NCBI RefSeq assembly: GCF_040008265.1
Contig: NZ_CP155620.1
Location: 620,001 to 684,000, forward strand
Length of the DNA: 64,000 nucleotides
Source of the DNA: Campylobacter sp. CCS1377
Lineage (GTDB): Bacteria; Campylobacterota; Campylobacteria; Campylobacterales; Campylobacteraceae
Reading direction: 5' to 3'
The notes beneath the pieces were generated by a model. The model saw only the letters and a list, made by a program, of their open reading frames with translations. It made no database searches and was not told where the DNA came from. Shown piece after piece: positions 8,800 through 18,334 of this stretch. Position numbers and translations under genes: made by a program. How positions within the stretch are numbered: the stretch's first letter is position 1; each line of letters starts with the position of its first letter.

Positions 8800-10103
8800 T
8801 GCATTATTTTTGCGTAAGTTTTACTCATAAAAATACTGATATTGCGTTAAGAGAAAAACTTTCTTTCTCAGACGCAACCAAAAAAAAAGAAATTTTGCGT
8901 TTAATCAACTCTCATGCAAATATTCAAGAAAGTTTTGTTCTTAGCACTTGCAATAGGGTTGAAATTTTTGCTTATGTAAAAGAGCTTTCGAAAATTAGCG
9001 AACATATTAACGCCTGTATTGCTTTGCTTTGCGAAGTTGATAAAGAACTGCTTAATCAAAAGGCTGATGTTTTCGAAGATAGTGGGGCAATCCATCATCT
9101 TTTTTCAGTGGCCAGCTCTTTAGATAGTTTGGTAATCGGTGAAACACAAATTACAGGACAGTTAAAAGATGCTTTTTATTTTGCTAAAAATGAAAAAGCA
9201 TTAGACATTCATCTTTCGCAAGCTTTGTATTTTGCTTTTAAATGTGCCGCCAAAGTAAGGAATGAAACTCAGATTTCTAAAAATCCTGTTTCTGTGGCTT
9301 CTGTTGCTGTAAATAAGGCAAGAGAATTAATTGATTTGAAAGATAAAAGTGTTGTTGTGGTGGGTGCTGGGGAAATGGCCGAGCTTGCTTGTAGACATCT
9401 GATGTCCCATGTCAAAGAAATTATTATTCTTAATCGTAATGTTGCACGCGCAAAGGCTTTATTTGAAGATTTGAATTTGCGGGGTAAATTTGATAGTTTG
9501 GAAAATTTGCCTTATTATATTAATAATTATGAAGTAATATTTTCTGCTACAAATGCCTTGGAGTGTATCATCACTCAAGATATTTTAGAAACAAAAGCTT
9601 TTAAACGATATTTTTTTGATATTGCAGTGCCAAGGGATATTGATTTACAAAAAAATAATAGTATTGAAGTTTTTACGGTAGATGATTTAGAAGAGATTGT
9701 AGAACGAAATTTGGCTTTAAGAGAGCATCAAGCGCAAATTGCTTATGCAATTATTGCAAGAATGACAGAGGAATTTTTTCAATATCTTGGAGATTTAAAC
9801 TTAGCGCCCTTAATTAAATATTTAAGGTTAAAAGCAAAAGAGTGTGCTCAAAAACAGCTTCAAATCGCTTTAGATAAAGGTTATTTAAAACATTCCAATG
9901 AAGAGGAAGCAAGAAGACTTATACATCAAGTTTTTAAAGCATTTTTGCATACCCCAACGGTAAATTTAAGGCATATTCAAGGTAAGATGCAAAGCGATGT
10001 AGTGGTTGATGCTATGCGTTATATTTTTGATTTGCAAGATAATTTTGAAAATTCAAATGAATACAAATGTGAATTTAATATGGAGAATAATGATGAAATT
10101 TAG
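8799..10103 (+). CDS. hemA: glutamyl-tRNA reductase
   Basis: This 434-residue enzyme reduces glutamyl-tRNA(Glu) to glutamate-1-semialdehyde, the first committed step of C5-pathway tetrapyrrole synthesis. The catalytic cysteine is Cys51 in [14 protein letters not shown]. An [16 protein letters not shown] segment follows (about residues 108-123), then the NADPH-binding [13 protein letters not shown] region (about residues 182-194). The C-terminal dimerisation helix is present. The gene overlaps proS by 11 bases. hemC lies downstream in the same run, so two haem-synthesis enzymes are probably co-transcribed. Confidence 0.96.
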   Translation: MHYFCVSFTHKNTDIALREKLSFSDATKKKEILRLINSHANIQESFVLSTCNRVEIFAYVKELSKISEHINACIALLCEVDKELLNQKADVFEDSGAIHHLFSVASSLDSLVIGETQITGQLKDAFYFAKNEKALDIHLSQALYFAFKCAAKVRNETQISKNPVSVASVAVNKARELIDLKDKSVVVVGAGEMAELACRHLMSHVKEIIILNRNVARAKALFEDLNLRGKFDSLENLPYYINNYEVIFSATNALECIITQDILETKAFKRYFFDIAVPRDIDLQKNNSIEVFTVDDLEEIVERNLALREHQAQIAYAIIARMTEEFFQYLGDLNLAPLIKYLRLKAKECAQKQLQIALDKGYLKHSNEEEARRLIHQVFKAFLHTPTVNLRHIQGKMQSDVVVDAMRYIFDLQDNFENSNEYKCEFNMENNDEI

Positions 10104-11799
10104 CAAATTTTATGCACCAAGTTTAAAAGAAGCTCCTAAAGATGCAACTTTACCAAGTCATATTTTTTTAACGCGTGCAGGATTTATTGAGCAAATTGGA
10201 AGCGGACTTTATAATTTTTTACCTTTAGGAAAAAGGGTTTTAGATAAAATTAAAAATATAGTTAAAGAAGAAATGGATAAAGCAGGAGCACAAGAAGTCA
10301 ATCTAAGCTTTGTAACTCCTGCAAGTTTATGGCAAGAAAGCGGGCGTTATAATGTTTTTGGTAAAGAGCTTTTGCGCTTCAAGGACAGAAAAGAAAATGA
10401 ATTTGTTTTAGGGCCAACGCATGAAGAGGCCATGCTTTCTTTGGTAAAAAACAAAATTACATCTTACAAGCAACTTCCTTTGCACTTATATCAAATAGGG
10501 CTTAAATTTCGCGACGAAGCAAGACCAAGATTTGGACTGTTAAGATGTCGTGAGTTTTTAATGAAAGATGGTTATAGTTTTCACTCTAATGAAGAAGATT
10601 TGGGACGAGAATTTGATTTGATGTATAAGACTTATTCTAAAATTTTACAAAGAATGGGTTTAGATTTTAGGGCAGTGGAGGCTGATAGTGGAGCTATTGG
10701 GGGAAGTGGTTCTAAGGAATTTATGGTTTTAGCGAAAAATGGCGAAGATGATATTTTACTTTGCGAGAATTGTGATTATGCCGCCAATGTTGAAGCAGCA
10801 AAAAGAGCTAAAAAAACTTGCAAAGCTCAACGCCCTGAGGCAAATTATGCGAGTAAGTTTCACACTCCAGATATTAAAACCATTAAAGATTTGGCTGACT
10901 TTTTTAAGATTGATGAATTTTATACCATTAAAGCAGTGGTAAAAAAAGCTATTTATGAGAATGAAAGCAAGCTTATTGTATTTTTTGTGCGCGGGAGTGA
11001 TGAGTTGCAAGAGACAAAGGCACAAAACGCTTGTAAAGCTTTAGAGCTTGTAGATGCAAGCGAAGAAGAACTTCAAGAAGCGGGCTTAGTCACTGGATTT
11101 ATAGGTTTTGTAGGTTTGAAAAACATTGATTTTTATGTCGATTTTGAGCTTGAAAATGAAAAGCAAATGATAATGGGTGCCAATGAAAAAGATTATCATT
11201 TAATTGGCATTGATGTGGTGAATTTAAACAAAGATCGTTTTAAGGATTTAATAGAAGTTAAAGAAAATGATTGTTGTATTAAATGTGGTGGAAAACTCAA
11301 AAAAAGCAAGGGTATAGAAGTAGGACATATTTTTAAATTAGGACAAAAATACTCAAAAGCTATGAATGCAAATTTCTTGGATGAAAATGGCAAAAGTCAA
11401 GCTTTTTACATGGGCTGTTATGGTATAGGCGTGTCGCGTTTGGTTGCGGTAGCTATTGAAGCGAGTCATGATGAAAAGGGTTGCATTTGGAATAAAGCTT
11501 TAGCTCCTTTTGCACTTGAAATTATTGTTTCAAATATTAAAGACGAAAAAGCTTTAGAATTTGCAAATGAGCTTTATGAGAATTTGCAAAACTTAGGTAT
11601 CGAAGTTTTGCTTGATGATAGAAATGAACGCTTTGGTGTTAAAATGAACGATTTTGAACTTATGGGTTTTCCTTATGTCGTGGTTATTGGCAAGGGTTTG
11701 GAAAATAATGAAGTGGAATTAATAGAAAGAGCAAATTTGCAAAAAGAACTTGTTAAAAGCAGTGAAATTTTAGAGATAATTAAGAAGAAGATATTATGA
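10093..11799 (+). CDS. proS: prolyl-tRNA synthetase
   Basis: This 568-residue class II aminoacyl-tRNA synthetase charges tRNA-Pro. It is the bacterial type with an inserted editing domain between motifs 2 and 3. It has the N-terminal [20 protein letters not shown], motif 2 [21 protein letters not shown], a YYCG-like [11 protein letters not shown] near residue 440 and the C-terminal anticodon-binding domain. The start is set at the second of two tandem ATGs (10093), which has GGAG seven bases upstream. ATG 10090 would add one residue. A longer in-frame extension inside hemA is not used. Confidence 0.95.
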   Translation: MKFSKFYAPSLKEAPKDATLPSHIFLTRAGFIEQIGSGLYNFLPLGKRVLDKIKNIVKEEMDKAGAQEVNLSFVTPASLWQESGRYNVFGKELLRFKDRKENEFVLGPTHEEAMLSLVKNKITSYKQLPLHLYQIGLKFRDEARPRFGLLRCREFLMKDGYSFHSNEEDLGREFDLMYKTYSKILQRMGLDFRAVEADSGAIGGSGSKEFMVLAKNGEDDILLCENCDYAANVEAAKRAKKTCKAQRPEANYASKFHTPDIKTIKDLADFFKIDEFYTIKAVVKKAIYENESKLIVFFVRGSDELQETKAQNACKALELVDASEEELQEAGLVTGFIGFVGLKNIDFYVDFELENEKQMIMGANEKDYHLIGIDVVNLNKDRFKDLIEVKENDCCIKCGGKLKKSKGIEVGHIFKLGQKYSKAMNANFLDENGKSQAFYMGCYGIGVSRLVAVAIEASHDEKGCIWNKALAPFALEIIVSNIKDEKALEFANELYENLQNLGIEVLLDDRNERFGVKMNDFELMGFPYVVVIGKGLENNEVELIERANLQKELVKSSEILEIIKKKIL

Positions 11800-12188
11800 A
11801 AAGAAAATATAGTTTTTCTCTAGTTCCTTTAATTGTTTGTGAATTTGTAGCTTGTGTGCTTTTTATTATAGCTTTTGGTTTTAGTAATTTTTTACTTTTT
11901 ATGCTTTTTAGTATGATTATTGGGGTGATTTTGCTTGCAATTTTTTGGAAGAACATGCTTGATTTTCAAGTTTTGAGCGTTAAAGAGATGTTGAAGCAAT
12001 TTTCTTTTGTAATTGCAGCTTTTTTATTGATTTTACCGGGAGTTTTAAGCAGTATTTTTGGTTTTTTAGTATTTTTGTTTGCTTTATTTTTTAGCACAAG
12101 TAAAAAAAGCAAGGAGTATTTTTCGCATAAATTTAATCATAAAGATGAAGAGATTATTGATGTTGAGATTATAGAGGAAAGAAAATGA
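11796..12188 (+). CDS. FxsA-like inner membrane protein
   Basis: A 130-residue membrane protein with three to four hydrophobic segments (about residues 9-30, 33-50, 70-100) and a charged C-terminal tail. The segment [18 protein letters not shown] matches the PG-containing helix of the FxsA family, whose E. coli member relieves F-plasmid exclusion of phage T7. The cellular role is unknown. It overlaps proS and hemC by four bases each, so it is embedded in the operon. Confidence 0.75.
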   Translation: MKRKYSFSLVPLIVCEFVACVLFIIAFGFSNFLLFMLFSMIIGVILLAIFWKNMLDFQVLSVKEMLKQFSFVIAAFLLILPGVLSSIFGFLVFLFALFFSTSKKSKEYFSHKFNHKDEEIIDVEIIEERK

Positions 12189-13111
12189 AAGAACTTATTA
12201 TAGCCACAAGAAAAAGTAAACTTGCTTTATGGCAGAGCGAATATATAGCCGGTATGCTTGAAAAAACTCATCAAATAAAGGTGCGTTTAGAAGGCTTTAA
12301 AACAAAGGGCGATGTTTTACTTGATTCTCCTTTAGCAAAAATCGGTGGAAAAGGACTTTTTACCAAAGAACTTGAAGAGAGTATGTTGCAAGGAAAAGCC
12401 CATTTGGCGGTACATAGTTTAAAAGATGTACCAAGTTTTTTTCCTAAGGGTTTGATTTTAGCAGCAGTAAGCAAAAGAGAGCAAAGTAATGATGCGATGA
12501 TATCTCAAAATTTCAAAGATTTTTCCTCTTTGCCAAAAGGTGCAAAAATAGGTACCACAAGTCTTAGACGCAAAATGCAACTTTTATTATTAAGACCTGA
12601 TTTAGAGATTATTTCTTTGCGTGGAAATGTAAATTCTCGCATAGAAAAACTAAAAAATGGCGATTTTGATGCGATTATTTTGGCTATGGCAGGCATTAAA
12701 CGCCTTAATTTAGACAAAGAAGTGAATTTTGTTTATGAATTTAGCAAAGATGAATTAGTTCCTGCGGCATCTCAAGGAATTTTAGGCATAGAAAGTGTGG
12801 AAGATGAAGAAATCACCAAACTTTTAAAATGTTTAAATGATGAAAATGCTTTGATTGAAAGTACCATAGAAAGAGAATTTATCTCTACCTTAGAAGGGGG
12901 TTGTCAAGTGCCAATAGGTATTAATGCAGAGCTAAATGAAGAAGAAATTTGTGTGCGTGCAGTACTAGGACTCCCTGATGGTAGTGAAATTTTGCAAGAT
13001 AAAAGAATGATTAAAAAAAGCGAATTTCAAGGATTTGGAGAAAAGTTGGCTAAAGAATTTATAACCAAAGGTGCTAAAGAACTTTTAAAAAAAGCTGAAA
13101 GTATGATATGA
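12185..13111 (+). CDS. hemC: hydroxymethylbilane synthase (porphobilinogen deaminase)
   Basis: This 308-residue enzyme polymerises four porphobilinogens into hydroxymethylbilane for haem synthesis. It shows the N-terminal IATRKSKLALWQSE, the HSLKDVP active-site segment (about residues 77-83), and the dipyrromethane-binding cysteine in TLEGGCQVPIG (near residue 240). It is linked to hemA through proS and the FxsA-like gene by overlapping reading frames. The end overlaps the UbiD-family gene by four bases. Confidence 0.96.
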   Translation: MKELIIATRKSKLALWQSEYIAGMLEKTHQIKVRLEGFKTKGDVLLDSPLAKIGGKGLFTKELEESMLQGKAHLAVHSLKDVPSFFPKGLILAAVSKREQSNDAMISQNFKDFSSLPKGAKIGTTSLRRKMQLLLLRPDLEIISLRGNVNSRIEKLKNGDFDAIILAMAGIKRLNLDKEVNFVYEFSKDELVPAASQGILGIESVEDEEITKLLKCLNDENALIESTIEREFISTLEGGCQVPIGINAELNEEEICVRAVLGLPDGSEILQDKRMIKKSEFQGFGEKLAKEFITKGAKELLKKAESMI

Positions 13112-14907
13112 AAGAATTTATTGAAATTTTAAAAAAAAATGATTTATTAAAAGTTTTTGAAGAGCCTGTTGATGTAGATCTTGAAATTGCGCATTTAGCC
13201 TATATAGAAGCTAAAAAGCCAAATGGTAAGGCCTTGCTTTTTAAAAATCCCGTGGATAAAAAACTAAATAAAAAATATAAATTTCCTGTTTTAATGAATA
13301 CTTTTTGTAATGAGTTGGCTTTAAATTTAGCTTTTGGACGCGATTTTAATGAGGTAGCTGATGAAATTTCAAAACTCACAAAAATGCATATTCCTACAAA
13401 TTTCAAGGCAAAAATGGATTTTTTTATGACTTTATTAAGTCTTAAAAATGTTCCACCAAAAAGACTTAAAGCCAATAAGGCTTTGTATGATTATGAAATT
13501 TTATCTTCGCTTGAAGAGCTGCCTGTGCTTAAGACTTGGGAAGATGATGTGGGTAAATTCATTACTATGGGGCAAGTTTATACGCAAAATTTGGATAAAA
13601 CGCAAAATAATCTTGGAATGTATCGTTTACAAATAAGCGATAAAAATGAACTTTTAATGCATTGGCAAATTCATAAAGATGGGGCGAATTTTTATCATGA
13701 GTATAAAAATGCCGGTTTGAAAAAAATGCCTGTAAGTATCGCAATAGGCGGTGATCCGCTTTATATTTGGTGTGGTCAAGCTCCTTTACCTAAAGGGATT
13801 TTTGAGCTTTTACTTTATGGTTTTATCAAAAAAACTCCAGCTAAACTCACTCCTTGCGAGAATGGAATTTTTGTTCCGTATAATAGCGACATAGTGATTG
13901 AAGGTTATGTGGATTTAGAAGAATTTAAAATTGAAGGACCTTTTGGAGATCATACAGGTTTTTATACTCCTGCTGAGCTTTTTCCTGTGATGAAAGTGGA
14001 AAAAATTTATGCCAAAAAAGACGCGATTTATCAAGCAACGGTTGTGGGAAAACCTCCTTTAGAAGATAAAATTATGGGACTTGGGACTGAAAGGGTGTTT
14101 TTACCGCTTTTGCAAACCTCAGTTCCTGATTTACTTGATTATAAAATGCCTGAAAATGGAGTTTTTCATAATCTTATCTTAGCAAAAATCGATGCAAAAT
14201 ATCCTGCACATGCACAACAAATCATGCACGCTTTTTGGGGAGTAGGGCAAATGAGTTTTGTAAAACATGCTATTTTTGTAGATAGCAAAGCTCCAAATTT
14301 AGATGATTATAATGCGCTAATTCCTTATATTTTAAATCGTTTTAGCGTAAATAAAATTTTAATTTCTGAAGGAATTTGTGATCAATTAGATCACGCATCT
14401 CCTAATGCTTGTTTTGGAGGTAAGGCAGGGCTTGATGCTTGTGAAGAAAATGAGACAGAAGAGCTTGAAATTTTAGAGGATGAAAAATTATTAGAACTTT
14501 TTAAAAGCAAAATCGAGCTTATCAATTTAAAACAATTTTATAAAGAAAGTAAAAGTCCTATTGTTTGTATTTTACTTGATAAAAAAGAAAGAATTTTAGG
14601 ACTTTTTGAAAAATTGCTTGATTTTAAAAAACATTTTAGAATTCTAGTCTTTTTAGATGCAAACAACAAGCTTGAAAATCCTTATATGCTTGTATGGCGC
14701 GTGGTTAATAATATCGATGCAAAAAGAGATATTTTTATCAAGCAAGATAAGCTTTGTATTGATGCGACAGCAAAAAGTAGGCTTGAGAATTATGAAAGAG
14801 TTTGGCCTAAACAAACTGATTGCACTAAGAGTGTGATTGAAGATTTGATTTTGAGAAATATTTTAGAAAAAAATTCAGAACTTTTTGAAAAATTTGAGAT
14901 TTTTTAA
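13108..14907 (+). CDS. UbiD-family decarboxylase, probably of the futalosine menaquinone pathway
   Basis: A 599-residue UbiD-fold decarboxylase, a family that uses prenylated FMN to decarboxylate aromatic acids. Central blocks such as IEGPFGDHTGFYTP and VVGKPPLEDKIMGLGTERVFLPLL are typical. Campylobacter lacks ubiquinone and makes menaquinone by the futalosine route. The likely substrate is therefore a dihydroxy-naphthoate intermediate (MqnL-like role) rather than the ubiquinone precursor. That is inference from pathway knowledge, since the sequence alone shows only the family. It overlaps hemC and ends the co-directional run. An A9 run lies at codons 9-11. Confidence 0.85.
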   Translation: MKEFIEILKKNDLLKVFEEPVDVDLEIAHLAYIEAKKPNGKALLFKNPVDKKLNKKYKFPVLMNTFCNELALNLAFGRDFNEVADEISKLTKMHIPTNFKAKMDFFMTLLSLKNVPPKRLKANKALYDYEILSSLEELPVLKTWEDDVGKFITMGQVYTQNLDKTQNNLGMYRLQISDKNELLMHWQIHKDGANFYHEYKNAGLKKMPVSIAIGGDPLYIWCGQAPLPKGIFELLLYGFIKKTPAKLTPCENGIFVPYNSDIVIEGYVDLEEFKIEGPFGDHTGFYTPAELFPVMKVEKIYAKKDAIYQATVVGKPPLEDKIMGLGTERVFLPLLQTSVPDLLDYKMPENGVFHNLILAKIDAKYPAHAQQIMHAFWGVGQMSFVKHAIFVDSKAPNLDDYNALIPYILNRFSVNKILISEGICDQLDHASPNACFGGKAGLDACEENETEELEILEDEKLLELFKSKIELINLKQFYKESKSPIVCILLDKKERILGLFEKLLDFKKHFRILVFLDANNKLENPYMLVWRVVNNIDAKRDIFIKQDKLCIDATAKSRLENYERVWPKQTDCTKSVIEDLILRNILEKNSELFEKFEIF

Positions 14908-14911
14908 TTTT

Positions 14912-14928
14912 TTGGAACATTTTTTGTT
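14912..14928 (+). promoter_or_regulatory. possible sigma-54 promoter upstream of flaG
   Basis: The sequence TTGGAAC-N5-TTGTT resembles the Campylobacter sigma-54 motif (GGAA, then TTGCTT at the -12), but has T where the -12 C is expected. It lies just after the ubiD-family stop. Hook and rod-level genes in Campylobacter use this factor, so a weak site is plausible. The sigma-28 site downstream is the better candidate. Confidence 0.35.
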
Positions 14929-14946
14929 TTTTGTTAAAAAGATTGT

Positions 14947-14972
14947 TTATTTTTTTTAAAAATATCCGATTT
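14947..14972 (+). promoter_or_regulatory. sigma-28 (FliA) promoter for flaG-fliD-fliS
   Basis: The -10 element CGATTT lies at 14967-14972, preceded by a T/A-rich stretch at the -35 distance. Campylobacter FliA promoters carry CGATAT/CGATTT at -10, so this fits transcription of the late flagellar genes. The flaG start is 43 bases downstream, leaving a short leader with an AAGGAT ribosome-binding site. Confidence 0.65.
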
Positions 14973-15015
14973 GAAGACTAGGCAATAGTAAATCAATTTT
15001 AAAAAGGATTTTAAA

Positions 15016-15363
15016 ATGAAGGTAAATAGTCAAATTGATAATAGCTTTTTTGCTAATAATTCAACTTCTTTGAATCAAAAAGTAGAATTTAGTAATGTGG
15101 CACAAAATACAGAACAAGGCAATACTCAAAATGAGAGTATAAATGAGCAATTAAGCAAGTTAACAGAAAAGCTTAATCAACAAGCGGAGTCTTTAGGGAC
15201 AAATATAAAATTTGGCTTTAATGATAAAATTCATTCTATGTATGTTAGCGTTACGGAAAAACATACAGGAAGATTAATAAGACAAATTCCTAGCGAAGAA
15301 GCTTTAAAATTAGCAGAGCATCTTCAAGATGTAATAGGAATGATATTCGATAAGGAGAGTTAA
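15016..15363 (+). CDS. flaG: FlaG family flagellar protein
   Basis: A 115-residue FlaG protein, which in Campylobacter and related bacteria affects filament length. The N-terminal half is low complexity and Asn/Gln-rich. The conserved C-terminal half contains IKFGFNDKIHSMYVSVTEKHTG and LIRQIPSEEALKLAEH, the signature of the family. It is the first gene of a flagellar cluster and sits one base before fliD. Expression probably depends on the sigma-28 site upstream. Confidence 0.93.
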   Translation: MKVNSQIDNSFFANNSTSLNQKVEFSNVAQNTEQGNTQNESINEQLSKLTEKLNQQAESLGTNIKFGFNDKIHSMYVSVTEKHTGRLIRQIPSEEALKLAEHLQDVIGMIFDKES

Positions 15364-15364
15364 A

Positions 15365-17302
15365 ATGGCATTTGGTAGTTTATCAAGTTTGGGATTTGGT
15401 TCTGGGGTATTAACACAAGATATTATTGATCAATTAAAAAAAGCAGATGAGGCAGCTCGTCTTACGCCTTATACTTCTAAAATTGAAGAAAATACTGCCA
15501 AACAAAAAGATTTAACTGAAATTATTACAAAACTTTCAACTTTTAAATCAGCAGTTTCTTCATTGGCTGATGCTACGGCTTTTGCAAAAAGAAAAGTTGT
15601 AGGAAGCATTACAGATAATCCACCGGCAAGTTTAGTGGTTGATAGTGGCGTGGCTTTACAGAGTATGAAAATCAATGTTACTCAACTAGCACAAAAAGAT
15701 GTTTATCAAAGTAAAGGTCTAGAAAATGATATGGGTTATGTTAATTCTAACTTAGAGTCTCCTGTATCTTTTACGCTTTTTCAAAAAGATAAAGCCTATA
15801 CAATTACTGTAGATAAAAATACTACTTATAAAGACTTAGCCGATAAAATCAACACTGCAACAGGTGGAGAAATCACTGCTAAAATCGTAAACACCGGAGA
15901 AAAAGATACTCCTTATAGGCTCACTTTAACCAGCAAAGAAACAGGCGAAGATAGTGCGATAAGTTTTTTTGATGGAACAAAGAATGAAGATGGAAAATAT
16001 GTTAGCAATGAAAATGCTACAAAAATTTTTGAAAATCTTGGTTGGAAATTAGATAAAAAAGATGCTGGTAATGAGCCTATTGATCCAAAAGATTTTAAAG
16101 GTTTTGGCATTGTAGATGATGAAGAAAATCCTTTGCATATCCAAAAAGCGCAAAATGCCGAATTTACGCTTGATGGTATTAAAATGACAAGACCTAGTAA
16201 TACTATTACTGATTTGGGTGTGGGTTTAACTCTTACCTTAAATACAACAGGCGAAATTAATTTTGATGTGCAACAAGATACAGAAGCCATTACTACAGCT
16301 ATGCAAGAGATGGTTGATGCTTATAATGATTTGGTTTTAAATTTAAATGCAGCAACAGATTTTAATGCCGAAACTGGGACAAAAGGAACTTTGCAAGGGG
16401 TAAGCGAAGTTAATAGTATTCGTTCAAAAATTATCGCAGATCTTTTTCAAAGTCAAAGTGTTACAGGTAGTGTTTTAGATGAAGATGGAAATAAAATTTC
16501 TGCTACCGTAATGCTTTCTATGCAAGACTTTGGCTTGACTATGAGTGAGTCTGGTACTTTATCTTTTGATGCTTCTGCTTTTGAGTCTAAATTTAAAGAA
16601 AATCCTGAAATGGCAGAAAGCTTTTTTTCAGGTATTACTCAATATGAAGATATCAATCATACTGGGGATTTGATTAAAGAAGGTAGTTTGAAAGACTTTG
16701 TTGGAGAAGGTAAAGACGGTATAGCTTTTAAAAGTGGTGATTTTAAAATTGTTTATAATTATGAAACTTATGATTTTTCAAAAACTCCAAGTGGGGAACC
16801 TTTTGTTTTAAAAGGTGAAACCGAAGAAGAAATGCTTCAAAATTTAGTCAATCATATTAATAGTTTTCGTATTGAAGGCTTAGAAGCCAAACTTGAAGAA
16901 TATAATCAAAATGGCGAAAAAGGCTATAAAATTAAATTTAAAGGTAGCGGTGGAAGCGATTTTGCAATAGAGGGCAATGAAGAGTTTCTTAAGAGATTTG
17001 GGCTTAGTAAAACAAGTATTATTGCTAAACCTGTTGAAGGTTTAGGTGTATTTTCTAAACTTAAGGAAACCTTAGAAGGTATAGTTGGCTCAAATGGCTC
17101 ATTAACTAAATATGATGAGAGTTTGACACAAGATACCAAAGCACTTACAAAATCCAAAGAAGCAACTCAAGCATTAATTGATACAAGATATGAAACGATG
17201 GCAAATCAATTTTTGCAATATGAGGTTATTTTAAATAATTTAAATACGCAATTAAATACCATTACGCAAATGATTAATGCGGCAAATAATAGCAATCAAT
17301 AA
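15365..17302 (+). CDS. fliD: flagellar hook-associated protein 2 (filament cap)
   Basis: This 645-residue FliD forms the cap at the filament tip and promotes flagellin insertion. The N-terminal LGFGSGVLTQDIIDQLKKAD and the C-terminal coiled coil (about residues 575-645, rich in Gln/Thr/Asn) are characteristic, and the central variable region is surface exposed in homologues. Length matches Campylobacter FliD. It is followed after 11 bases by fliS, the flagellin chaperone. Confidence 0.97.
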   Translation: MAFGSLSSLGFGSGVLTQDIIDQLKKADEAARLTPYTSKIEENTAKQKDLTEIITKLSTFKSAVSSLADATAFAKRKVVGSITDNPPASLVVDSGVALQSMKINVTQLAQKDVYQSKGLENDMGYVNSNLESPVSFTLFQKDKAYTITVDKNTTYKDLADKINTATGGEITAKIVNTGEKDTPYRLTLTSKETGEDSAISFFDGTKNEDGKYVSNENATKIFENLGWKLDKKDAGNEPIDPKDFKGFGIVDDEENPLHIQKAQNAEFTLDGIKMTRPSNTITDLGVGLTLTLNTTGEINFDVQQDTEAITTAMQEMVDAYNDLVLNLNAATDFNAETGTKGTLQGVSEVNSIRSKIIADLFQSQSVTGSVLDEDGNKISATVMLSMQDFGLTMSESGTLSFDASAFESKFKENPEMAESFFSGITQYEDINHTGDLIKEGSLKDFVGEGKDGIAFKSGDFKIVYNYETYDFSKTPSGEPFVLKGETEEEMLQNLVNHINSFRIEGLEAKLEEYNQNGEKGYKIKFKGSGGSDFAIEGNEEFLKRFGLSKTSIIAKPVEGLGVFSKLKETLEGIVGSNGSLTKYDESLTQDTKALTKSKEATQALIDTRYETMANQFLQYEVILNNLNTQLNTITQMINAANNSNQ

Positions 17303-17313
17303 AAGGAGTTTTT

Positions 17314-17685
17314 ATGCAAAACAATTTTGCCTATAATGCTTATTCTCAAAATCAAATTGGGGTTGAATCCCCACAAAAACTTATAGAAATGCTTTATGAA
17401 GGACTTTTGCGTTTTTGCTCAAGGATTAAAGTGGCTATTAAAAATGAGGACATAGAGCAAAGAGTGTATTATATAAAAAGAGCCACAGCGATTTTTATTG
17501 AGCTTATTAATGGTCTTGATTATGAAAAAGGCGGAGAGGTAGCACATTATTTAAGCGGGCTTTATACGAGAGAAATTCAACTCTTATCTTTGGCAAATTT
17601 AGAGAATAATGAAGCTAGAATTGATGAGGTAATTAATGTTGTAAAAGGTTTATTAGAAGCGTGGAGAGAAGTACATCAGCAATGA
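17314..17685 (+). CDS. fliS: flagellar secretion chaperone FliS
   Basis: A 123-residue cytoplasmic chaperone that binds the C-terminus of flagellin and prevents early assembly. The N-terminal AYNAYSQNQIGVESPQKLIEMLYEGLLRFC is typical, as is the all-helical length of about 125 residues. A good AAGGAG ribosome-binding site precedes the start. The stop overlaps the next start (ATGA), suggesting coupling with the FliT-like gene. Confidence 0.95.
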   Translation: MQNNFAYNAYSQNQIGVESPQKLIEMLYEGLLRFCSRIKVAIKNEDIEQRVYYIKRATAIFIELINGLDYEKGGEVAHYLSGLYTREIQLLSLANLENNEARIDEVINVVKGLLEAWREVHQQ

Positions 17686-17900
17686 AGCAAGAAGAATGGA
17701 TAAAGAGTTTAAAATTAGCTATCATAAAAGAAGATATTGAAAGTATCGCAAGTCTTATAAAAACCTTAGATCCTCATCAAGGAAAACTTGAAGAAATTAG
17801 AGCTCTTTTGCAAGAGGCAATTAAAATTGTTTCAAGTAAAAAAGAAAGTATAGCTCAAGATATTAAAAAGCTACAAAGAGCAAGCAAATATATAAAATAG
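17682..17900 (+). CDS. FliT-like small helical protein
   Basis: This 72-residue charged helical protein directly follows fliS with an ATGA overlap, the position of fliT in many flagellar operons. FliT proteins are small helical chaperones of FliD, so this role is inferred from position and composition only. Sequence similarity is not obvious to me. The start at 17682 is preferred over an earlier ATG inside fliS because of the overlap and the fliS frame. Its stop abuts the 3' end of the convergent RNase P RNA gene. Confidence 0.7.
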   Translation: MKQEEWIKSLKLAIIKEDIESIASLIKTLDPHQGKLEEIRALLQEAIKIVSSKKESIAQDIKKLQRASKYIK

Positions 17901-18210
17901 CATAGCGATAAGCCGAGTTCTGTCGTGAATGCTCATTTATCTAGTTTTGTTTTTGCAAACAAAATCAAGCGAAGGGTTCCAATAAAGACAAAAACCATCC
18001 CTTCTTGCTGCGGATTGGGTTTACATAGCCGAAATTGTTACCAAAATCGCTGGTAAGCTCTTACCTTACCGTTTCACCTTTACCATAAAATGGAAGTTTT
18101 CTTTCTGTTGCACTGTCCCTTAGGTTTCCCTAGCCATCTGTTAGATGGAATCCTTGTCTTTTGCAGCTCGGACTTTCCTCTTCATAACGAAGCGAGCATT
18201 TGCTATGCGT
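17901..18210 (-). ncRNA. rnpB: RNase P RNA component
   Basis: On the minus strand the sequence runs from GCATAGCAAATGCTCGC through GAGGAAAGTCCGAGCT (conserved region I) to ACAGAACTCGGCTTATCG (conserved region V), about 310 nt in all. The ends pair as P1 (GCATAGC / GCTATGC). This is the catalytic RNA that trims tRNA 5' leaders. Reading on the minus strand, a TAAAAT -10 box lies at 18222-18217, so the 5' end is near 18210. The 3' end meets the stop codon of the convergent FliT-like gene. Exact ends are estimates. Confidence 0.92.
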
Positions 18211-18297
18211 GGGCTTATTTTATCTAAAAAAGCTTATTTTTTATTAATTTTTCGGGTATAAAAAATTAATTTTATTGAGATATCAAGTAAAATTTGC

Positions 18298-18303
18298 TAA
18301 AAT
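18298..18303 (+). promoter_or_regulatory. -10 box for efp
   Basis: TAAAAT in the context TTTGCTAAAATC lies 32 bases before the efp start and matches the extended -10 of Campylobacter vegetative promoters. The region between rnpB and efp is divergent, so efp needs its own promoter. A long A/T inverted repeat sits just upstream (about 18244-18270) but is probably chance in such AT-rich DNA. Confidence 0.5.
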
Positions 18304-18334
18304 CAAAACTTCATTTTTTTTATAAAGGAAAAAT

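Noticed and set aside
13121-13140. A9 run early in the UbiD-family gene
   Set aside because: Runs of 8-9 A are common by chance at this base composition. The frame is intact, so I do not call it a contingency tract.
18241-18275. Long A/T inverted repeat between rnpB and efp
   Set aside because: Arms are pure A/T and lie in a divergent promoter region, where such repeats arise by chance. No U-run context for a terminator.
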